A stretch of DNA of 56,549 nucleotides from Phycisphaerales bacterium (GCA_016742075.1 JACVCL010000006.1:1-56549), one strand, 5' to 3'; counted from the stretch's first letter, positions 1-8,054 are shown. Translations and numbers: made by a program. Notes: generated by a model not told the origin, from the sequence alone.

Positions 1-162
1 GCACTGAGGTGAAATTCGGCGGGTTGTCCTCCGAAGGAGGCCGGCGGGGAGGTCCGGCTGTGACGGCGCGCGGGGCGCCCGGAGCACGGATCTTGGCGCG
101 CCGGTGTTGACCCGGTCGCGTTTCGGTGGCATCTGTTGAGGGGGTACCCACGAGGCTGTCTG

Positions 163-603
163 ATGACCGCGTTCTCGCCAGATCGTGAGCTCATGCGGGC
201 CGTGCCGTCGCGGCGGCGGAGTGGCTGGCGCGTGCGGCTCGGATCCCTGGTTTATCGGGGCCTGCGATTCAGGGGCGCGCGGGGCGTCGGCGGCAACGCC
301 GGGCGGGCGAGGGGCGACGGCCCGAGCGACGTCGTGCTGCCGGGCCCCCGAGTGGGCGAAGCCGAGCTGGACCGGCTGTACGCGGTGTACGAGGCGATGG
401 CGGCCATCCGGCCGGCGAGAATCCGGCTCGACCTGCGGGGGGCGAGAGAGTCCGATAGCCGGCTGGTGGCGTGCCTGGTGGCGATCTGCCGGCGTGCGCG
501 CAACCTGCGGGTGGCGGTGGAGATCCGGGGTTCGCCCGAGGTGCGGGCCTGGCTCGAGGTGTGCCGGCTGCCGGGTCTGGGCGCGCTGGTGGTCACCGAC
601 TGA
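163..603 (+). CDS. STAS-like domain protein
   Basis: A 146-residue protein. The first ~50 residues are basic and low-complexity. Residues from about 58 on (LPGPRVGEAELDRLYAVYE) form an alpha/beta unit in which a strand (RIRLDLRG) is followed by an Ala/Leu/Arg helix (LVACLVAICRRAR), another strand (LRVAVEIRG) and a last helix and strand. That is the layout of STAS / anti-sigma-factor-antagonist folds. The phosphorylatable Ser of true antagonists is not clear: the loop reads ESDSRLVA. The start is the ATG at 163, about 9 bases after a GAGG; a TTG at 136 is the alternative. It converges on the pilus operon, so no shared transcription is implied. The fold call is moderate and the role unknown. 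Confidence 0.55.
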   Translation: MTAFSPDRELMRAVPSRRRSGWRVRLGSLVYRGLRFRGARGVGGNAGRARGDGPSDVVLPGPRVGEAELDRLYAVYEAMAAIRPARIRLDLRGARESDSRLVACLVAICRRARNLRVAVEIRGSPEVRAWLEVCRLPGLGALVVTD

Positions 604-607
604 GCGG

Positions 608-626
608 CCCGGCGGCGGGTGCCGGG
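608..626. terminator. GC hairpin between convergent genes
   Basis: CCCGGC and GCCGGG form a 6-bp stem with a 7-base loop in the 28-base gap between the STAS-like gene and the last gene of the pilus operon. There is no U-tract on either side, so it is only a possible weak or factor-dependent terminator. Confidence 0.25.
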
Positions 627-631
627 TGGAT

Positions 632-1198
632 TCACTCGCCTCGGGGCGAGGCGGCGATGGTCAACTCCACCGTGCGGCCGTCGGTGTGCTCCACGACGAC
701 GGTGCGGGTGTTGAGGTCGATCGAGCGGACTTTCCAGCCCTTGCTGACGGCCTGGCCGACCGAGTGAAGGCGGCCGTTGATGGTGGCGACGGGGGCCTGG
801 GTGCGGCCCATGACGGCGGTGAGCTCCATGCGCGGCGGGGCATCGGGCTGTGCGGGCGTGGAGGGGCTCTGGACCTCGGGCGTCGGCTTCGGCGGCGGCG
901 GCGGGGGCTCGGGCGGTTTCGGCGGGACGGCCACGGGGGCCCGCAGGGTCTCGGCCATAGGCGGCCGGTGGGCGAGCCAGTCCTTGAGGCGGTTCTGCTC
1001 GGGCGTGAGCTTCACGGCGGAGGGTCCGGCGACGGGGATGGAGGCGGGGGTCGCGGCGGGCTGCGCGTCGGCGGGCGCGGCGGGGGCCTCGGCGGGGCCT
1101 CCCGAGAACAGGAATCCGGCGACGGCGACCGCCGCCGACGGCGCGAAGAACGCCCCGACGAGCACGGCCAGAGACTTGTTGCGGAGCAGGTCGATCAT
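632..1198 (-). CDS. PilP/GspC-like pilus assembly protein
   Basis: A 188-residue bitopic protein. It has a short cytoplasmic N-terminus, one membrane helix at residues ~9-30 (LAVLVGAFFAPSAAVAVAGF), a long Pro/Ala-rich linker, and a C-terminal beta-rich domain with MELTAVMGRTQAPVATING and a VSKGWKVRSIDL strand pair. The C-terminal domain resembles the homology region of GspC and PilP (a substrate or inhibitor of the secretin), where an 'I-NG-...-V--G-----V--I' pattern is typical. It is the last gene of the operon. Its ATG at 1198 overlaps the stop of the PilO-like gene (ATGA), and position after PilM-PilN-PilO is the classical place for PilP. Family call rests on architecture and order; the sequence itself is divergent. 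Confidence 0.65.
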   Translation of the reverse strand: MIDLLRNKSLAVLVGAFFAPSAAVAVAGFLFSGGPAEAPAAPADAQPAATPASIPVAGPSAVKLTPEQNRLKDWLAHRPPMAETLRAPVAVPPKPPEPPPPPPKPTPEVQSPSTPAQPDAPPRMELTAVMGRTQAPVATINGRLHSVGQAVSKGWKVRSIDLNTRTVVVEHTDGRTVELTIAASPRGE

Positions 1199-1854
1199 GG
1201 GTGGGCGCGTTGGGGCTGTGGCGCTGCCGCGGCTGGCGCGCTGGGCGGCGGGGTGGTGTCGAAACTGTGGTGCTCGGTCTCGATGACCGCGAGGATCTTG
1301 CCCTCGTCCTTCTCGGCGGCGGGGGCGATGCGCACGTTGAGGATCCGGGTGAAGCCGATCCGGTCCTGCAGGGCGCCGACAAAGCGGGTGACGCCGGTGT
1401 ACGAGCCGGTGACGCTCATGCCGAACTGCAGGGCGGTGTCCTTGGGCGGGTTGGGGCCGCTGGGGCGCTGGCCCGAGCCGGTGCGGGGCCCGTCGCGCGG
1501 TGTGAGGTGGTCGACGCGGACGCCGGCCTCGGCGGCGAGGGAGACCACCGAGTCGTAGAGCCGGCCGGCATCGGAGGCGGGGGCGCTCTGGGTGCTGATC
1601 CACTCGCGCTGCCGCTTGGTGTGCTCGGCGAGGGCGATCACACGGGGAAGCTGGGCGCGGACCTGTTCGGCGCGGCGCTCGTCGGCGAGGGCGGCCTGGG
1701 TCCGAGCGCGGGCCTCGGCGAGCTGTCGCGAGGCCGGGTCGACGAAGACCATGTAGGCCCCGGCGCAGACGGCGACGGCGATGAGGCCGTGGGCGAGCAT
1801 GCCGCGGCCGGCGGGTTGGGGCGCGGCGGGTGTGCTGGGGGGTGCGGGCTTCAC
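1195..1854 (-). CDS. PilO-like inner-membrane pilus assembly protein
   Basis: A 219-residue protein with one N-terminal membrane helix (residues ~19-38, MLAHGLIAVAVCAGAYMVFV), an Ala/Arg/Glu-rich coiled coil (~41-85), and a C-terminal ferredoxin-like domain with LYDSVVSLAAEAGVRVDHL followed by the strands LQFGMSVTGSYTGVTRFVG and FTRILNVRI. This is the PilO / GspM plan: a periplasmic scaffold pairing with PilN. It begins with GTG overlapping the PilM-PilN stop (GTGA) and its own stop overlaps the next start, so the three products should be made together. GspM is the alternative name; PilO fits better because a PilM-type ATPase domain precedes it. Confidence 0.75.
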   Translation of the reverse strand: MKPAPPSTPAAPQPAGRGMLAHGLIAVAVCAGAYMVFVDPASRQLAEARARTQAALADERRAEQVRAQLPRVIALAEHTKRQREWISTQSAPASDAGRLYDSVVSLAAEAGVRVDHLTPRDGPRTGSGQRPSGPNPPKDTALQFGMSVTGSYTGVTRFVGALQDRIGFTRILNVRIAPAAEKDEGKILAVIETEHHSFDTTPPPSAPAAAAPQPQRAHP

Positions 1855-3560
1855 CGGGCGGGCTCCGTGGGCGCGACGGCCTGGGTCGAGACCGGGGCCG
1901 CGTCACCCTGCGACCGGGGGAGTTCGACGAGACGGAGGCTGACCTGGAAGTCCTGGAACTCGGCGCCGTTGATGACCACGCGCTGGGCCCCGCCCATCTG
2001 GACGGAGGCGACGATGGGCATGCCGGAGAGTCGGTCGAGGTAGCTCCGGAGCACGGCGGCGGCCGGGGCCGAGCCGGAGGGGCGGGCCTGGCCGCGGAGC
2101 GTGGCTTCGGCGCCGGAGGTCTGATCGACGAGGACGACCTCGGAGAGGATGATCTCTTCGGGGGTCTGCTCGGAGAAGAGGCGGAGCAGCGCGGCGAAGT
2201 CGGCCGACTGGCCGAGCTTCTGGTCGATCCGGGTGAGGGCCGCTGTCACTCCGGCTCGCTCGGCGATGAGCTGGGCGTTGAGCTTGGCGGCCGGGTCTTC
2301 CTTGCCGGCGCGGGCGACGATCTGGGCGGCGGTCTGCTGCTCGGTGCCCAGGCTGCTGCGGGTGATGAGCGCGTGGCCGGCGGTGAGGGCCATCGCGGCG
2401 GCGACGCCCGACCAGAGCGCCGCCTGGATCTTGCGCGACTCGGCGGCGCTGTCCATGGACCGCGGGCGAAGGCCGGCGAAGCCCTCGCCGGCGCCGAGAA
2501 CCGCGGCGACGCCGCCGGAGGCGGCCGAGGTCGGCTGCGGGCCGCCGGCGGCGGTGGCGGTGTCGGCAGAGAAGCCGCAGAGCTCGCCGAGCACCGTCGC
2601 GAGGCGCGGGATGGCGGCGCCGTAGCCGGCGATGCGGAGGCGGTAGGCGGCGCGCTCGTCCTCGGCGACGCCGAAGCGGACCGACTGTTTGATCTCGAGC
2701 ACCAGCCGCTGGAGGACCGGCTGGAGGAGCGGCAGGACGCTGGACGCCAGCAGGCCGCGGGCCTCGTCGACGACGGCGGTGCGCTCGGGGATGCCGACGC
2801 GGTAGAGCAGTTCGCGGGCCTCGGCACGGGCCAGCGTGACGGAGGGGGGATCGGCGCCGGGTGCCGGGGCGCGGGCCTGCATCGGCCGGGTGAGAGCCTC
2901 GGCGAGCAGCTCGGCGCCGAATCCGGCGGTGCGGACGAAGCGGAGGCGGCCGGCGTCGGCGGCGGCCAGGACGCTGGTCTGCTCGCCGAACATCAGAAGG
3001 ATGGTCTTGCCGCCGTCGGCGGTGGACTCGGCCGCGGCGCGGGCGGCGGCGCGGATGAGGGCGGCCTCGACGGGGATCGCGCCGTCGGGCCTGAGGCCGG
3101 CGGCGGAGAGCCACTGGAAGATCGAGGCGACCGAGGATTCGCGGTCGGTGAAGCCGAGGGTGTGGATCTGGGCGGCGTCGGCCGCGGCGCCGCGCTGGGG
3201 GGCCTGCAGGCACGAGAACGCGTGGGGGTTGGCCTCGACGCTGAAGCCCGCGGCGTCGGTGAGGGCGAGCTGGGCGGCCCGCTCGGCGGCCTGGCGGCCG
3301 GCGCCGGCGGGGCAGGCGAACACGCCGGCCCGTGCCTCGGCGCCCGTGTAGACCACGCTGGCGGGCAGGCCTGCCGAGGCGGTCTCGGCGACCCACTGCC
3401 GGAGTTTGGCGGACAGCTGCGCGAGGGCCGCGGGCCAGTTGGCGTTCCAGTCGGCGGTGTCGTGGTGATCGCTGACGGCCTGGAGCACGTCCGAGCCGCG
3501 CACGATGGCCAGCTCGATGCGGGCCGGCGAAACCTCGATGATGGCGCGCTTCCTGGCCAA
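1851..3560 (-). CDS. PilM-PilN fusion protein
   Basis: A 569-residue protein. Residues 1-~340 look like the actin-like PilM domain: RKRAIIEVSPARIELAIV opens with the first phosphate-loop strand and later segments hold the second (KTILLMFGEQTSVLAAAD). Residues ~365-385 are a membrane helix (ALWSGVAAAMALTAGHALIT). A coiled coil and a PilN-like periplasmic domain follow (LLRLFSEQTPEEIILSEVVL and RGQARPSGSA...VLRSYLDRL). PilM and PilN are usually separate, so this is a fusion. The chosen start is TTG at 3560, 10 bases after GAAAGG, which begins exactly at the conserved first strand; upstream in-frame codons give low-complexity sequence. It lies 156 bases after the beta-helix gene. Confidence 0.75.
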   Translation of the reverse strand: MARKRAIIEVSPARIELAIVRGSDVLQAVSDHHDTADWNANWPAALAQLSAKLRQWVAETASAGLPASVVYTGAEARAGVFACPAGAGRQAAERAAQLALTDAAGFSVEANPHAFSCLQAPQRGAAADAAQIHTLGFTDRESSVASIFQWLSAAGLRPDGAIPVEAALIRAAARAAAESTADGGKTILLMFGEQTSVLAAADAGRLRFVRTAGFGAELLAEALTRPMQARAPAPGADPPSVTLARAEARELLYRVGIPERTAVVDEARGLLASSVLPLLQPVLQRLVLEIKQSVRFGVAEDERAAYRLRIAGYGAAIPRLATVLGELCGFSADTATAAGGPQPTSAASGGVAAVLGAGEGFAGLRPRSMDSAAESRKIQAALWSGVAAAMALTAGHALITRSSLGTEQQTAAQIVARAGKEDPAAKLNAQLIAERAGVTAALTRIDQKLGQSADFAALLRLFSEQTPEEIILSEVVLVDQTSGAEATLRGQARPSGSAPAAAVLRSYLDRLSGMPIVASVQMGGAQRVVINGAEFQDFQVSLRLVELPRSQGDAAPVSTQAVAPTEPAR

Positions 3561-3716
3561 GTCTGCAACACCTTTCGGCAGGGCCTGCGCACGGTGCGGA
3601 CCCTGGCACGGAACGAGAAGACGTCCCTGAACATCGGACCGGTCGGGCACCCTCTTTCGCGGTGATCGGGAAGTTTGCTGCGCAGAACCGACGCGGTGGG
3701 CGAGGTCTGCCGGGGG

Positions 3717-4928
3717 TTATCTGGGGTCGACCTCGGTCCAGCGGAGCACGCTGGGGGGCGGGATGCACGAGCCGTTCTGATAGGCGCCGATATCCCAGCC
3801 CCCGTTGCAGGGGCGGTAGGTGCCGTTCATGTCGAAGGTGGTGACCGACGAGGCGTCGACGCCGGCGTTGCGCAGGGGCGACGAGGCCTGCAGCCGCCAG
3901 TCGGTGCCGGGGCTGACGAACTGGGGATTGGTCGGGAAGGGCAGGTCGTTGGAGCCGGCGGTGAGGCCGGAGTAGGCCCAGGAGAGGCCGTTGTAGGCGT
4001 TGTTGCCGTGCGTGGTGGTGCCGCCGGACTTCTGGATGCCCCCGCCGCTGCTGGTGACAACGGAGTTGCGGAACGTGAGGCTGCCGCCATCCTGGCGCAC
4101 CCCGGAGGCGCCGAGACCGGACATCGTGGCATGCCACAGCTGGACGTTGACCGACGAGTGAGACTCGGCGTACACGCCTCCGCCCAGGCTGGTCGCCAGC
4201 AGGTTCGAGATGATCGCGGTGCCGCGCTGGACACGCACGCCCCAGCCGGAAGAGTTCGTCAGGCGGGTGCGGCGGAGGGTCAGTATGGCATTGGTGTGCC
4301 AGACGTTGATGCAGTCGGAGCCGACGCCCGTGATGAGGCACTGATCGACGGTCACCGACGATCCGGTGGAGCTGTTGGTGAGGTCCATCCCCACGCCGCC
4401 GCCGGACTGCACGGTCGAGGAGGTGATGGAGATCGACGTGGCGTTCTTGAAGGAGATGCCGGTGGAGGACCAGCTCTGGATGGTGCACCCGACGAGGCTG
4501 CTTCCCGTTGCGCCGAAGAACTCGACGCCGGTGGCGCCTCCCGAGATCACGAAGCCGTCGAACGCGACATAGTCGCCGCGGATCGACAGCACGGAGCCCG
4601 ACCAGAAGGTCAGGGTGACCGTTCCCGCGGAGCCGGTCTGGGCGCCGGTGGTGTCGGCGATGAAGCGGACGGGAGCGTTGGCCGTGCCGTTGCAGGACAC
4701 CGTGCTCGCGCCGGTGTAGGTGCCGCCTCCGACGTAGACGACGTCGCCCGCCGAGGCCACCGAAGCGGCCTTGCCGATGGTGGCGAAGGCGGAGGAGGGA
4801 GTGTTGCCTGAGTTGGAGTCGTTGCCGCTGGTGCGGACGTAGAAGGTGGCTCCGGCGGCGGGGCCGGCGGTGGCAAGCAGAAGGGTGAGGGCGGTGATGG
4901 TTCGGGCTCGGATGGGCGAAACGATCAT
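3717..4928 (-). CDS. secreted right-handed parallel beta-helix protein
   Basis: A 403-residue protein with a Sec signal peptide (hydrophobic ITALTLLLATAGPAAG, probable cleavage before ATFYVRTSG). The mature start, FYVRTSGNDSNSGNTPSSAF...YVGGGTYTG, is the typical opening of DUF1565/pectate-lyase-like beta-helix proteins. Repeating coils follow (for example GVEFFGATGSSLVGCTI and GISFKNATSISITSSTV). The end (YRPCNGGWDIGAYQNGSC) is the common IGA-Y-Q ending of secreted beta-helix proteins. No catalytic residues of a lyase were recognised. GAGAGG sits 8 bases before the ATG. It is inserted between the last minor pilin gene and the pilM-like gene, so a pilus-associated adhesin or an exported partner is likely but unproven. 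Confidence 0.8.
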   Translation of the reverse strand: MIVSPIRARTITALTLLLATAGPAAGATFYVRTSGNDSNSGNTPSSAFATIGKAASVASAGDVVYVGGGTYTGASTVSCNGTANAPVRFIADTTGAQTGSAGTVTLTFWSGSVLSIRGDYVAFDGFVISGGATGVEFFGATGSSLVGCTIQSWSSTGISFKNATSISITSSTVQSGGGVGMDLTNSSTGSSVTVDQCLITGVGSDCINVWHTNAILTLRRTRLTNSSGWGVRVQRGTAIISNLLATSLGGGVYAESHSSVNVQLWHATMSGLGASGVRQDGGSLTFRNSVVTSSGGGIQKSGGTTTHGNNAYNGLSWAYSGLTAGSNDLPFPTNPQFVSPGTDWRLQASSPLRNAGVDASSVTTFDMNGTYRPCNGGWDIGAYQNGSCIPPPSVLRWTEVDPR

Positions 4929-4940
4929 GACTCGGGCCTC

Positions 4941-5375
4941 TCAACGAAGATTGGACTGGGCACGGTTCACCGCCTGGCCGCAGCGGGCGAAACTGTTGAG
5001 GGTCATCGTGGACCCGCTATTGGTTCGGGTGACGTACACGCGGGCGGTGCCGACGGCCGGGTCGGTGGCGCGGTTGGTGCCGCTGTTGATCCCGCCGATG
5101 GTGCCGTCGCCGTCCTCGTCGGTGTTCTGCCACATCTCGCGCATGGCCATGTTGATGCCGGCCTCCGACGCGTAGAAGGACTGGACGGTTTCGATGCGGC
5201 GGTTGGTGAGCCCCTGGTCGCGGCCGGTGCGGGTGACGATGGAGACCACGGCCAGCTCGGCCACGGCGACGAGGATCATGACGGCGATCGCCACGGTGGC
5301 GCGCCGCGAACGGGGGGGGCACGGCCGGGGTTGCGCCGGCCGCCGGGGGACACTGGGGGACGGGTGAGGGGTCAT
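4941..5375 (-). CDS. PilX/GspK-like minor pilin protein
   Basis: A 144-residue protein. A basic N-terminus (PPRSRR) is followed by a hydrophobic helix beginning ATVAIAVMILVAVAELAVV and then the YASEAGINMAMREM segment, which matches the membrane-proximal helix of PilX, GspK and MshP-type minor pilins. The usual Gly before the cleavage point is replaced by Arg/Ala, so processing is uncertain. Around residue 87 the stretch DEDGDGTIGG resembles a calcium-binding DxDxDG loop. The ATG overlaps the stop of the preceding minor pilin gene (ATGA at 5372-5375). The gene ends 12 bases before the beta-helix gene. Confidence 0.65.
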   Translation of the reverse strand: MTPHPSPSVPRRPAQPRPCPPRSRRATVAIAVMILVAVAELAVVSIVTRTGRDQGLTNRRIETVQSFYASEAGINMAMREMWQNTDEDGDGTIGGINSGTNRATDPAVGTARVYVTRTNSGSTMTLNSFARCGQAVNRAQSNLR

Positions 5376-5953
5376 ACGCCGGAAGCTCCCTGCATGGCCG
5401 AGCGGATGTACACCTTGGCGCGGATGGTCTCGGTGATGCCGTTGGAGGTGAGCGACAGGGTGATCTGGACGCGGCGGATGGGGTCGCACGCGTTGCCCGA
5501 GAGGGCGGCGGCGAGCTGAGTATTGGCGTGGTCGAAGGTGGTGATCGTGAACGCCGAGACGCCGGCCACCAGCACGCGGCTCGTCGCCCCGGCGTCGACG
5601 AAGTCGATCTGCGATCCGTTGAGGGTGATGCTCGAGTTCCCGCCGTAAGCGATGGATGAGGCGGTGGTCGACTGGATGTTCACCGCGACGCCCGCCTGGG
5701 CGCGCAGCGGGATGTTGCGGAGCTCTTTCACGATGCGGTCGAGGGCGACGGAGGCCTCGTTGACGAGTCGGCTGCGGACGGTGGCGGCGGCGTAGCCGTT
5801 CATCGCATTGAGCAGCACCGAGCCGCTGACCGAGCCGATAGCCCCGATGATGACGATGGTGGCGATGACGCCGATGAGCGTCGAGCCGCGGCGGCGGGCG
5901 GCGGACGCGGAAGACCTTCGCACGGTTCCGGCATGGGGGGGGCTGAGGGGCAT
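5372..5953 (-). CDS. GspJ/PilW-like minor pilin protein
   Basis: A 193-residue protein with a basic leader ending RRRG, then STLIGVIATIVIIGAIGSVSG as the pilin N-terminal helix. The peptidase site Gly is present but residue +5 is Gly, not the usual Glu. The rest (LVNEASVALDRIVKELRNIPLRAQ; NGSQIDFVDAGATSRVLVAGVS; VQITLSL) is the pattern of GspJ/PilW minor pilins: an 'AL-RI---L' helix followed by a beta-sandwich carrying the readout of non-templated base edits common in this family. The ATG at 5953 overlaps the preceding stop as TGATG. Confidence 0.7.
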   Translation of the reverse strand: MPLSPPHAGTVRRSSASAARRRGSTLIGVIATIVIIGAIGSVSGSVLLNAMNGYAAATVRSRLVNEASVALDRIVKELRNIPLRAQAGVAVNIQSTTASSIAYGGNSSITLNGSQIDFVDAGATSRVLVAGVSAFTITTFDHANTQLAAALSGNACDPIRRVQITLSLTSNGITETIRAKVYIRSAMQGASGV

Positions 5954-6411
5954 CAGTAGCTCCCGTAGCGGGTGAGCACGGTGGTCACGGCCAGCGAGCG
6001 CTGGCCGGTATCGCCGTCGCTCCAGGTGACAGTCACCGTGACGCGCATGTAGTTGCTGCCCGGTCCGAGGTTGGGCCCGAGCTCGACCAGCGAGACGCTG
6101 CGCGAGAAGCGGGTGAAGCCGGCGACCTGGGTTTCGGCGGGGTAGTTCGACGCCACGAGATAGGCCCAGCCGCGCGAGTCGGACTGGCGGTCGGCGATGA
6201 CATCCTCGAGCCGCTCGGTGGCGAGCCAGCGGGCCTTGGCGGCGTTGACGGGCGCGGCGCGGTCGAAGTGGGCCTGGCGGATCGCAAAGAGCAGGGAGGG
6301 CACGGCCAGGCCCAGGACGACAACGGCGACGACGCACTCGATGAGCGAGAAGCCGCGGCGGCGCGGCCGTGGGGCGCGGGAGGCGGGATGGGCGCGGAGG
6401 AGGGTGGTCAC
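5953..6411 (-). CDS. GspI/PilV-like minor pilin protein
   Basis: A 152-residue prepilin. The leader PRPRRRG is followed by FSLIECVVAVVVLGLAVPS with Glu at +5, a textbook class I prepilin signal. After it come the membrane helix and AKARWLATERLEDVIADRQSD, the region that in GspI/PilV proteins reads 'A---A-ERLE-------'. A C-terminal beta domain ends in VTVTVTWSDGDTG. The start is GTG at 6411, overlapping the GspH-like stop (GTGA). Role: minor pilin of the tip/priming complex with the neighbouring H, J and K-like proteins. Confidence 0.75.
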   Translation of the reverse strand: MTTLLRAHPASRAPRPRRRGFSLIECVVAVVVLGLAVPSLLFAIRQAHFDRAAPVNAAKARWLATERLEDVIADRQSDSRGWAYLVASNYPAETQVAGFTRFSRSVSLVELGPNLGPGSNYMRVTVTVTWSDGDTGQRSLAVTTVLTRYGSY

Positions 6412-6962
6412 AGCCCGCTCACCTGTGCGTAGCCCGTTCCGGGCGTGATCGTGATGGTTCGGCCGCCGCTGAGGGTGATCACGCCGTTGGCGGCGAGGTC
6501 GGTCTCGCCCTGGTTGTACGGCTTGCCGAGCCAGTCGAAGGCGATCTCGGGGTTGCCGTCGATGTTGACGGAGGTGAGCGTGACGCCCGCGTAGGGTCCG
6601 TTGTTGAGGCGGGTGAGGAATAGGTTGTTGGTGGCCGGGTCGGTCATCTGCACGCGGTTGCTGCGGCCGGGGGCGCCGGCGGTCTCGATGAACAGCGACC
6701 AGGTCTGGTTGGCGGTGGAGAACACGACCCAGGTTCGGCGCCCGGTGGCGACGGCGTTCTGGCGGGCGAAGACGATGTCGGCGTAGAGGTCGCGGGCGGC
6801 GGAGCGCTGGCGCTGGCCGCTGAGCCGGGAGATGGCCGGCACCGCAGTGGCGGCGATGACGGCCATCATGACCATGACCATCAGCAATTCGATGAGGGTG
6901 AAGCCGCGGCGCTGGCGCTCGGCCGTGGGGCGATCGGCGGCATGGATGCGGCGGGCGGGCAT
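6408..6962 (-). CDS. GspH/FimT-like minor pilin protein
   Basis: A 184-residue prepilin with leader ERQRRG and the helix FTLIELLMVMVMMAVIAATA, giving Gly at -1 and Glu at +5. The downstream PAISRLSGQRQRSAARDLYADIVFARQNAVATGRR is the characteristic GspH/FimT stretch ('L---R--A--R--V-L'), followed by a beta domain (GVTLTSVNIDGNPEIAFDWLG; GVITLSGGRTITITPGTG). The ATG lies 10 bases after the upstream pilin-like gene. Upstream in-frame codons give only Pro/Ser-rich shadow sequence, so the start is secure. Confidence 0.8.
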   Translation of the reverse strand: MPARRIHAADRPTAERQRRGFTLIELLMVMVMMAVIAATAVPAISRLSGQRQRSAARDLYADIVFARQNAVATGRRTWVVFSTANQTWSLFIETAGAPGRSNRVQMTDPATNNLFLTRLNNGPYAGVTLTSVNIDGNPEIAFDWLGKPYNQGETDLAANGVITLSGGRTITITPGTGYAQVSGL

Positions 6963-6972
6963 GGTTCTTGGC

Positions 6973-7488
6973 TCAGAGCTGGTTCGCCGTCTGGGGCGAG
7001 CCGTTGGCGGTGGCGGTGGTGGTGCTGTCGGTGTTGGCGAAGAAGCCGGCGGCGGGGGGGGTTGCCGAGTTGTCGACGTAGTAGCGCCAGCCGGAGGTTC
7101 CGTCCTGGGTGCGGTTGGTCCACTCGGTGGCCGAGGCGGCGACGACGTCGGCGCGGCCGTTGTAGGGGTTGGCGAGGATGGGCTGCTGGAGGACGGTGCC
7201 GACGGTGGTGAGCTCGGCGAGCGTGGGGAACCGCGGGGTGCCGGCGACACTCTGATCGCTCAGGAAGTTCATGATGGCCTGCCGAGTGGCGGCGAGGGCG
7301 CCCTGGAGGGCGGAAGTGCGGGAGCGGTTGGTGTAGTCGAAGTAGCGGGGGACGGCGACGCCGGCGAGGATCGCCAGGACGATGATGACGGCGATGAGCT
7401 CGATGAGCGTAAAGCCGATGCGGCCGACTGTCGTCGGCCGCAGGGCGTGCTCGTGATGATCGGCTCGCTTGCGCGGGCGGATGGTCAT
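6973..7488 (-). CDS. major pilin/GspG-like prepilin, copy 2
   Basis: A 171-residue prepilin with a 25-residue leader ending VGRIG, then [19 protein letters not shown], the standard N-terminal helix, then [17 protein letters not shown]. The C-terminal half carries NPYNGRADVV and the [20 protein letters not shown] segment, where a W-Y core and a Gly turn recall the GspG/type IV pilin fold. It is a paralogue of the gene at 7530-8021; 38 residues from the FTLIE motif and 20 residues near the end are identical. It follows that gene by 41 bases in the same operon. Confidence 0.8.
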   Translation of the reverse strand: MTIRPRKRADHHEHALRPTTVGRIGFTLIELIAVIIVLAILAGVAVPRYFDYTNRSRTSALQGALAATRQAIMNFLSDQSVAGTPRFPTLAELTTVGTVLQQPILANPYNGRADVVAASATEWTNRTQDGTSGWRYYVDNSATPPAAGFFANTDSTTTATANGSPQTANQL

Positions 7489-7529
7489 CGTGAGGTCTCT
7501 TTCTTGTGCGGCCGCGGGGCCGCGTGAGA

Positions 7530-8021
7530 TCAGAGCTGGTTGGCGGTCTGGACGGTGGTGCCGTTGGTGCCGCCGAGGGCGGTGGTGGTGGTGTTGATGT
7601 TGGCGTAGAAGCCGCAGGCAGGGGTGGCCAGCGTGTTGTCGACGTAGTAGCGCCAGCCGGAGGTGCCGTCCTGGGTGCGGTTGGTCCACTCGGTGGAGGT
7701 CGCGGCGATCACGTCGGAGCGGTTGTTGTACGGATTGCGGGGGAAGGCGTCCATCACCACGGTGCCGATGGTGGTGAGCTCGGCGAGCGTCGGGTAGGCG
7801 GCGGTGCCGGCGACGGAGGCGTTGGCGAAGAAGTTGCTGATGGCCGAGCGGACGTTGCCGAGCGTGCCCTGGAGGGCGGAGGTGCGGGAGCGGTTGGTGT
7901 AGTCGAAGTAGCGGGGGACGGCCACGCCGGCGAGGATCGCCAGCACGATGATGACGGCGATGAGTTCGATCAGGGTGAAGGCCCGGATCTTGCGGATGCG
8001 CTTGGCGAGATTCTTCTTCAT
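7530..8021 (-). CDS. major pilin/GspG-like prepilin, copy 1
   Basis: A 163-residue prepilin with a short basic leader ([13 protein letters not shown]) and Ala at -1 before [19 protein letters not shown]; Ala instead of Gly is tolerated by some prepilin peptidases and is common in this phylum. The mature part has [14 protein letters not shown] and [21 protein letters not shown] strong ribosome site (AGGAG, 10 bases before ATG) and the shortest leader of the pilin genes fit a highly made major subunit. It lies 106 bases after gspF, the largest gap in the pilin part of the operon. Confidence 0.82.
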   Translation of the reverse strand: MKKNLAKRIRKIRAFTLIELIAVIIVLAILAGVAVPRYFDYTNRSRTSALQGTLGNVRSAISNFFANASVAGTAAYPTLAELTTIGTVVMDAFPRNPYNNRSDVIAATSTEWTNRTQDGTSGWRYYVDNTLATPACGFYANINTTTTALGGTNGTTVQTANQL

Positions 8022-8054
8022 GGGACTCAGACTCCTGTGTGCGGTCCGTGCGAG

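Noticed and set aside
1830-3665. A long open frame on the plus strand across the PilM-PilN gene
   Set aside because: It is a GC-rich antisense shadow: Gly/Arg/Ala-rich, no motif, and the minus frame has clear domains.
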